From the NCBI RefSeq assembly GCF_900545795.1, contig NZ_URAR01000006.1, positions 52,453 through 116,452 on the forward strand: a DNA stretch of 64,000 nucleotides, given 5' to 3'. Positions 60,201-64,000 of this stretch are shown here, piece after piece (position 1 is the first letter of the stretch; each line of letters opens with the position of its first letter). The position numbers were made by a program, and so were the translations under genes. Below the pieces are notes generated by a model that saw only the letters and a list, made by a program, of their open reading frames with translations, was not told the DNA's origin and did not search any database. Origin of the DNA: an uncultured Veillonella sp. (GTDB taxonomy: Bacteria > Bacillota > Negativicutes > Veillonellales > Veillonellaceae).

Positions 60201-62088
60201 CTTCATCTGTCGTCGAACGAATACCGGTAATAGTTGTATGATAGTCACTAGCTATAGAATTATTACCTAATACAATACTTTCCCCTCTACGATTTAAAGC
60301 ACCATATCCTACCGTAAGATTATTATCTCCCCAATTTTCAACCTCTTCACCTTTTTTTTGAACAGGCATAGAGCCTATAATAATAGTTTTTCTAGGTGAA
60401 GAAACAACTTGGTTATCTCCAATTATAATAGCATCACTAGGTGATGTCATTCGATTATTATTCCCAAGAACAGTCAAGGCTTCAATGCCGGTCCAATATG
60501 TATCATTACCTGTAATGCTATTCCCTTTACCAATAACTACATCAGATACTGTGGTTCGTTTTGCAGAAGATGTTGTTCCTTGATCACGGCCACTCAATGT
60601 ATTATTATCACCAAATATTAACTGGCGATTACTATTTGTTATTGTATTATTATCACCAAATACTTTACTCTCCTCAGCTGTAAATGCGCCTGTACTAGAA
60701 AGGGTATTGCCATTACCAATTACTTTAGAGGATTTGCCTGTATTTTTAATCGTGCTACTACCAATCACTAAGCTATCTACAGCTGCTGTGCTAGCATTAG
60801 GGCCAATAGCCATAGAATTGTTAGCACTTGCACCTAAGTTATCTTTATTTCCATCAGCGTCAGAATTAATAGACACATATTCAACACCACTGTCCATGTT
60901 GCTTATATTAATTAAATTAGCTACTTTATTTAACTGTGCCAAGTTAACTGCATCAGTGTCTTGTGTACCAGCTGCTACATTTGTGATTTGGCGCGTGCCT
61001 GCAGGCGTATTTCCATCTGCTGCATACCCTACAGATACAGCACCTAAGGTAGATGTCCAAGTAGCGTTATTCTTATCAGCATCACTTACAATAGTATTGG
61101 TTGGAGATGCGCCTTTCTCACCAGCTGCTACACTTGCTACGGAATTAGAGCCAATAGCTACACCATCAGCTACAGTAGCATTTGCCTTATAACCGGCTAC
61201 AACTACATTGGAAACATTATTAACCCCTAATTTAGTATCACTATTTAAACCGGAACCTAAAATCACTGAATTAGTAACACCCGTTAAGATACGATTGTCA
61301 CCAATTAGAGTATTACCAGTACTACTTGTTACTTCATTGTCTGTACCAATTACATACGCATGGTCAGAACCAGCAACAGTGTTTTTAGCACCAGAAATAA
61401 AGTTATATTCACTATCTTTATCTGTGGTGCCAGTCAAGTTATTACTAACCCCTGTAATAGATGAGAAACGTGCATGATCAACAATATTAGCGCCACCAAC
61501 AACTAAAATTTGCCCACCACTCTCTTTTACAGCACCAGCTAACGCTTTGCTTAATCCAACTGGGTCCGTCGGATTAATGGTTCCAGTATTTAACATTACT
61601 GCACTATATGAGTTGGTAACTAAGTTTCCTGCACCAAAAATTAATGTTGCATTTGCATTCTGTGTTGTATTAGCCGCACCAACAACAGCATTAGCGACGC
61701 CATCAAACTCCTCACCAGTAGATGCATCGATGGTATTTAACATACCTACTGCTGTGGCAGTAGCTCCTTGAAACTCACTCCCCGCCCCAGTTTTAACAGA
61801 AGTACCTAGACCCGCTGCGGTAGAACCAATACCACCGGAAGCATCACCATTTGCATTACCTAGCCGAGCTAACATACCATTAAAATCATTCACACTATAA
61901 TACGGAGTCGCTGCACTTGCACCAACTGTAAGTCCCGCACACAATGCCAACACGGATAAAGTCACGCCTAATGTTCGACCTGACTGAATATGAGTTGAAG
62001 CTGCCTTACCATTGTTTCTAGCTAACTCGGATACTACTACATAGCAATGTTTCACCTTACTCCAAATAATCTTATACTGCTTATTCAT
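54256..62088 (-). CDS. Trimeric autotransporter adhesin 2 (YadA-like), 2610 aa
   Basis: Start MNKQYKIIWSKVKHCYVVVS has GGGAGG 8 nt upstream; a longer upstream reading was rejected. ESPR plus signal (to about residue 57, cleavage near SAATPYY), then a very long passenger. It has several head regions of AIGxxxxA and NTIxGxxNT type repeats, four or more neck units (QITNVAAGTQDTDAVNVAQL), and a stalk with Gly-rich acidic segments. The YadA anchor (AALHPLEFSPEAKWEVSAG) is about 2490-2555, followed by a heptad coiled-coil tail (EQDAKLAAQDARLEEQ). Its main homology with adhesin 1 is about residues 1370-1890. Promoter at 62346-62374. Confidence 0.95.
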   Translation of the reverse strand: MNKQYKIIWSKVKHCYVVVSELARNNGKAASTHIQSGRTLGVTLSVLALCAGLTVGASAATPYYSVNDFNGMLARLGNANGDASGGIGSTAAGLGTSVKTGAGSEFQGATATAVGMLNTIDASTGEEFDGVANAVVGAANTTQNANATLIFGAGNLVTNSYSAVMLNTGTINPTDPVGLSKALAGAVKESGGQILVVGGANIVDHARFSSITGVSNNLTGTTDKDSEYNFISGAKNTVAGSDHAYVIGTDNEVTSSTGNTLIGDNRILTGVTNSVILGSGLNSDTKLGVNNVSNVVVAGYKANATVADGVAIGSNSVASVAAGEKGASPTNTIVSDADKNNATWTSTLGAVSVGYAADGNTPAGTRQITNVAAGTQDTDAVNLAQLNKVANLINISNMDSGVEYVSINSDADGNKDNLGASANNSMAIGPNASTAAVDSLVIGSSTIKNTGKSSKVIGNGNTLSSTGAFTAEESKVFGDNNTITNSNRQLIFGDNNTLSGRDQGTTSSAKRTTVSDVVIGKGNSITGNDTYWTGIEALTVLGNNNRMTSPSDAIIIGDNQVVSSPRKTIIIGSMPVQKKGEEVENWGDNNLTVGYGALNRRGESIVLGNNSIASDYHTTITGIRSTTDEDTGLLSSIYGSYNTIKSGAEKTSFLSSIDGAVNNITGTFNKTEGANSALIYGSGNTVLHSEGKQSNTDNLMEYISFNMSALAQYYGQGLDNVPESEIPTYETGQSILKQYIESSGGNTSVIGSGNTIDYVNNSQILGSSNTVLGTKEENSIRNVIAGSMNNADSVTNSSIIGTGNTIKQASDNIIVGDYHVLSGGEHNLVLGSMATEEKEVVKKFETNDSRIPEIEYTVVENTPKKVHTENISNAVMLGYNTDVSINGGVALGSESIAATDSSVQGYNPSAIEDTTTDATIRVADASSDAALDTPTWTSTLGAVSVGYAAVDETTPAGTRQITNVAAGTQDTDAVNVAQLKAAKVTVTGGTNIASVESTATLDGGTVYTVNAEDTYVTSATLSDGTLTINQNEGRPITVTGLATTSDVHNSKVHYYSTKSDKEAAGSNFANDGAKANDSIVIGINSSNSQDAVNSIVLGNGTTLDGAKNGTNGKVNGSVVVANGATINGIYNSVLATDYNNSPSGVVTPTTVKGQHNVVIGAGNTVSGDQGVTIGTLNNVKAAYAIGQNNTVKSKGLAFGSNNTVGQTNEDGGIAIGRNLTVEGYEGVAIGGETQALADYSIAIGSGTSASEPSTVVEKAAEQGIALGYGAKAKVSGGIALGAGSQATTAAKVKGYDPSTDAQSTNTTGVWQSGKGALSIGTPNNTRQITGVAAGWQNTDAVNVAQLKASRVKVEAATGDANSVTVSPSTAVDGSTVYTINGVDNDTKVTGGTATYNQTTGAGTITVTNSSGNTTTPITIEGLQDTYVTGATLKDGTLTLTRNAGGNLTVSNIATKDDLAANKIEYFSVKSTETVNKNNAGATGTNAIAIGPKVTASGEGSVAIGFNNSMAGAGGVVIGRNTRTSGDSTVIIGDGAGVDPNIALDGHIAIGKNARVFAGGGEQEAKLGFDPTNWPKGGAGGYDNPTDRSRVATGIAMGVNAKGRTGSIDIGARTYNGLMGGKQVAGNNAIGSHVNQTALGTNTYAKGLFSTMLGSYSIATGSFDGSGRMNTAAYGAQNFGATVVGSLNSIRSNGSGGLFSPSYQGIANTITGVANITDNTNGSLVYGAGNKISNSITRIVAPTSGADSVDAMVDKLQSAIRSSDSGGATMAFGGGNVADYTQRTAIIGVNNTVTGSAEDVSEANAITGFENTATNVDNVTVTGSNNKIENTKNTILFGDNRKLTSANNSVVMGAASKETELNVTDATVIGYNANVTVKDGVALGSGSIANTAAGKLGYIPAGKDLTAAEKATATWTSKLAAVSVGAADNTRQITNVAAGTDDTDAVNVAQLKAVATAVSESANGAHTEITLNTKEVKPGTEVEDNNLTIAAKTQDGKTTYDIKLSDKVATTDDGLKFGGDTGTAFDVKLNNQVDVKGGITEPEKLSDNNIGVIADNGTLTVKLAKDLTGLTSINVGGTKGADGNYTGGITINNGGINMGDKQITNVGSGATGKDENGNPVYNNNTNVANIGDVITLVGQQVEAAKVTAGDNISVENNKVSLKEDITLGKDTTKQVVIKGSEGTITAGSGANQVAIDGKDASVKAGEGENQVALDGSNGQVIIGVDNGKPGDQIIMGNQEASPIKTDGTSLGKTENGQFITGLDNITWAPETNGYVPDRAATEGQLKDIADQISNIDTAVKDSSRVFAGDDGVKVTVKNGETLNLKGGADATNLSDGNIGVVANGQGLDIKLSKDLTGLNSVTTENLTVNKGANIGDVSIAGDTITVGKGDSQTIINDNSVTTGNITINNDGLTVKGSEGNTVVVNGDNVNMGGNVIHNIGDGIEPGDAVSRGQLNNVVNNFGNGMNQMSNRISKLDRRVDRVGAGAAALAALHPLEFSPEAKWEVSAGVGNYKSANAIAIGAFYRPNSDTMFSIGTSLGGGENMINAGVTLRVGDGETEEHPARRLMAEEIKTLKGVVAEQDAKLAAQDARLEEQNQKIEQLLQAVAALQK
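56430..57975 (-). repeat. Long direct repeat shared by adhesin 1 and adhesin 2 (copy 2)
   Basis: Counterpart of 50150-51710, about 6.3 kb away in the same orientation. Differences are mostly third-position changes and a few short substitutions. The pair is a natural substrate for deletion, duplication or gene conversion. Confidence 0.85.
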
Positions 62089-62174
62089 TGACTCAACCTC
62101 CCTAAAATCAACCAATTCATGAACAGAAAATAGACAAAATACCACTCAAAAATTAAATATATTTACCTATTTTA

Positions 62175-62274
62175 ATTCGTGACTATGCTCTTTAGTCGCT
62201 GTTAAAATTGCTTCTACACTACTATTATTAATAAACACATAGTTAATAATGTATGAGCTGTCCTTGTCACGAAT
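62175..62274 (-). other. Long-range inverted repeat in the adhesin 2 leader
   Basis: ATTCGTGAC (62175-62183) and GTCACGAAT (62266-62274) are perfectly complementary with an 82-nt loop. The pair lies inside the ~255-nt leader. An RNA structure is possible but AT-rich context allows chance. Confidence 0.3.
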
Positions 62275-62345
62275 GCATAATATTATTTATAAATAAAGTG
62301 GAAGGTGTATCCTCCCCAAAAACAAATATTCTTTTATTTGTCTTC

Positions 62346-62374
62346 ATTCTATCTTTATAATAATCCCCTGTCAA
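62346..62374 (-). promoter_or_regulatory. Strong promoter of adhesin 2
   Basis: Minus strand: perfect TTGACA (62369-62374), 17-bp spacer, TAGAAT (62346-62351). A leader of about 255 nt follows before the ATG at 62088. Confidence 0.75.
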
Positions 62375-62796
62375 TTTTAAACATAAGTATTCAACATGAT
62401 TTTATTTCATCTTAAATTCATTTTATTTAAGTATTTTTCAAATCTTAACTTACTTTTTATTCTCCCAAGTATTTAATCGAATTTTCGAATAACTGAATGC
62501 ATTAACTTGATTTGAAATATAACAAATTTCGTTGTTAAAGAATCTCTTCACGTTATAAATGTTTGTTCACATAAATTTCATATAACTTCTTTCTGAATTT
62601 ACAGTTTTTAAACTGTATACTATATTCTTTCGGATAATAAAAATAAGTAAACTTTTCAAAATAAAAGAAATTATTTTTATCAGTAATAATTAAGATATAT
62701 ATTGCGCTACATTTAAACTATAACTACAAATTATTTTTATGATTGTTATATAACATTAAATATAGCCACACCCCTATTCCCTTAAGGAATAGATAA

Positions 62797-62837
62797 AGAA
62801 AACGACTGCATAGAAGACTTCTATGCAGTCGTTTTTA
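62797..62837 (-). terminator. Terminator after adhesin 3
   Basis: 16-bp perfect inverted repeat AACGACTGCATAGAAG / CTTCTATGCAGTCGTT with almost no spacer, and T-rich sequence on both sides (TTTTCTTT minus, TTTTT plus). It is 16 bp beyond the adhesin 3 stop. Confidence 0.88.
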
Positions 62838-62852
62838 AAGCTTGCTAATTAA

Positions 62853-64000
62853 TTATTTAGCAACTTCTTCTTTTTTGATTTTACCACCATAAATATCGCG
62901 ATAATCGCCTTCTTCTTTGTTATCTTTGTTATTTACGCGAAGACGTTCAATTTTGTAACGATCATTATCTTCACCAGCAACGCGATCAACACGACTATGA
63001 TCTAAGTTCTCTAAATCTGCAATTTCTGGACGGAATTCATTAATAGCACGTGCCATAGTTCCATCAATTTCTGCACCATTCTTGAGAGCTCTGTACACTA
63101 CAGCAGCAAATTCATAACGAGTTAAACTACGATCACCTTTGAATTCGCCATCAGGATATCCCATAGTAAGGCCTTTTTTGGTAATTGCATCAACGAATTC
63201 ATAAGCCCAATGGTTTTTAGGTACATCTGGGAACTCAAGATTTGAGCTATCAGGGTAACCAGCACCTGTACCCACGCCACCACGTTCTAACTGAGCAATT
63301 CTAGCATTTTGTGCTTCAATAATTCGTTTTAAAGCTTCTACGTCTTTAGCAAGCGCTACGCGTGATGTAGAAACACCATTGGATTGACCAAAGCGGATAC
63401 TTACACCTGCATTAAACATTTCATCGCCATTACCTAGAGTGCTACCAATGCTGAAACGAGTGTCTTCATTTGGCTGATAGTAAGCACCAATTGCAAATGC
63501 ATCGGCATTTTTGTAATTACCATAACCTACAGCAAAATTCCATTTGTCATCTGGGTTAAAGTCTAATGGACTTAATGCAGCCAAGGCAGCCGCGCCAGCA
63601 CCTACGTCGTTAATACGATTGTTCAATTTGTTTACACGGCCATTTAAATTACCAAAATCACCGGCTAAACCATCTACACGATCGTTTACAGCATCTAACT
63701 GACCACGATTTACCGCATCAGTTGGAGCTTCGCCTGCGCCAACATTGTGAATCACATTACCGCCCATGTTAACATTATCGCCATTTACTACAACGGTATT
63801 TCCTTCAGAACCTTTAACAGTTAAACCATCATTATTGATAGTTGTGTTGCCAGTTGTTACGGAATTTAAGCCTGTAAGGTCTTTAGATAATTTAATATCT
63901 AAACCTTGACCATTAGCAACTACACCAATATTACCATCTGATAAGTTGGTCGCATCAGCGCCACCTTTAAGATTTAAGGTTTCACCATTCTTAACGGTTA
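62853..64000 (-). CDS. Trimeric autotransporter adhesin 3 with C-terminal SLH domain (5' end outside window)
   Basis: The frame stays open to the right edge, giving 381 visible C-terminal residues. It begins inside stalk (NLSDGNIGVVANGQGLDIKL) nearly identical to adhesin 2, continues through the YadA anchor (AALAALSPLDFNPDDKWNFA ... NAGVSIRFG), then a coiled coil (EALKRIIEAQNARIAQLER). It adds a full SLH domain: FPDVPKNHWAYEFVDAITKK then GYPDGEFKGDRSLTRYEFA. The last ~50 residues are basic and acidic mixed (RVDRVAGEDND, KIKKEEVAK). The SLH module lies after the barrel and thus on the periplasmic side, where in Negativicutes it would bind peptidoglycan. Confidence 0.93.
   Translation of the reverse strand, partial: TVKNGETLNLKGGADATNLSDGNIGVVANGQGLDIKLSKDLTGLNSVTTGNTTINNDGLTVKGSEGNTVVVNGDNVNMGGNVIHNVGAGEAPTDAVNRGQLDAVNDRVDGLAGDFGNLNGRVNKLNNRINDVGAGAAALAALSPLDFNPDDKWNFAVGYGNYKNADAFAIGAYYQPNEDTRFSIGSTLGNGDEMFNAGVSIRFGQSNGVSTSRVALAKDVEALKRIIEAQNARIAQLERGGVGTGAGYPDSSNLEFPDVPKNHWAYEFVDAITKKGLTMGYPDGEFKGDRSLTRYEFAAVVYRALKNGAEIDGTMARAINEFRPEIADLENLDHSRVDRVAGEDNDRYKIERLRVNNKDNKEEGDYRDIYGGKIKKEEVAK

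Larger units (their letters stand above)
62089..62852. other. 764-bp gap between adhesin 2 and adhesin 3
   Basis: AT-rich. It holds the adhesin 2 leader and promoter (62346-62374), a 9-bp inverted repeat in that leader (62175-62183 with 62266-62274), and the adhesin 3 terminator (62797-62837). Between about 62400 and 62770 no gene, RNA or clear repeat was seen. Confidence 0.6.

Noticed and set aside
48132..61771. Many plus-strand open frames opposite the adhesin genes
   Set aside because: They follow the repeated codons of the adhesins in antisense, lack ribosome-binding sites and have hydrophobic low-complexity translations typical of shadow frames.
62761..62792. Short hairpin ATTCC-CTTA-GGAAT as a second terminator
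   Set aside because: Too short and lacks a T-run; the strong hairpin at 62797-62837 explains termination.
1..64000. tRNA, rRNA, insertion sequence or prophage genes
   Set aside because: None was seen by eye on either strand. A short tRNA could still be missed without a covariance search.

Overview
The window looks like a chromosomal segment from Veillonella or a close relative (Negativicutes, the diderm Firmicutes). This is inferred from three things seen in the sequence: low GC, a gene order typical of Firmicutes (divIC-S1-tilS-hpt-ftsH-coaX-dusB-greA-lysS plus a folate cluster), and outer-membrane proteins at the right end (giant YadA-type trimeric autotransporters with ESPR signal peptides, one ending in a peptidoglycan-binding SLH domain). 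No rRNA, tRNA, CRISPR array or insertion sequence was recognised.

Layout, 1-31 kb. Positions 1-19.8 kb are housekeeping genes on the minus strand: a transaldolase cut by the window edge, serS, lysS, greA, dusB, coaX, birA, ftsH, hpt, tilS, a Ppx/GppA phosphatase, an S1-domain protein, divIC, folK/folB/folP/folE, an ABC-F ATPase, an M20 amidohydrolase and an LD-carboxypeptidase. The last two are the distal end of an oligopeptide transport locus (oppBCDF, a class-A beta-lactamase-fold hydrolase and an OppA lipoprotein) reaching 26.4 kb. That locus reads as a candidate system for importing and recycling cell-wall peptides. On the plus strand, 26.6-28.0 kb, a pyridoxal-type kinase is coupled to an ECF S component (probable vitamin B6 salvage), followed by a DUF805 membrane protein.

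Layout, 31-47 kb. There is a single-chain CydD-CydC transporter, a PepSY secreted protein, an AI-2E family permease, and a heme gene run (hemE, cpfC/hemH, cgoX/hemY, hemQ) that matches the coproporphyrin-dependent route. Cytochrome bd maturation (CydDC) and heme synthesis together suggest an oxygen-coping or respiratory function. A DoxX protein, a secreted hypothetical, glnS, a 2-hydroxyacid dehydrogenase, a small unknown gene and a fumarylacetoacetase-family hydrolase follow.

Layout, 47.6-64 kb. Three trimeric autotransporter genes lie in tandem on the minus strand: 1934 aa, about 2610 aa, and one cut by the right edge. They share long nearly identical blocks, and all carry an unusual coiled-coil extension after the beta-barrel. 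In the third gene this extension leads into an SLH domain, making an adhesin that could itself pin the outer membrane to peptidoglycan.

A second theme is short tandem repeats: 21-bp repeats inside the amidohydrolase gene, 30-bp repeats inside cydDC, and 19-65 bp repeats in several intergenic regions. The two intragenic arrays encode similar acidic (D/E)-S-x-I peptides and have multiples of three as periods, so they keep the reading frame.
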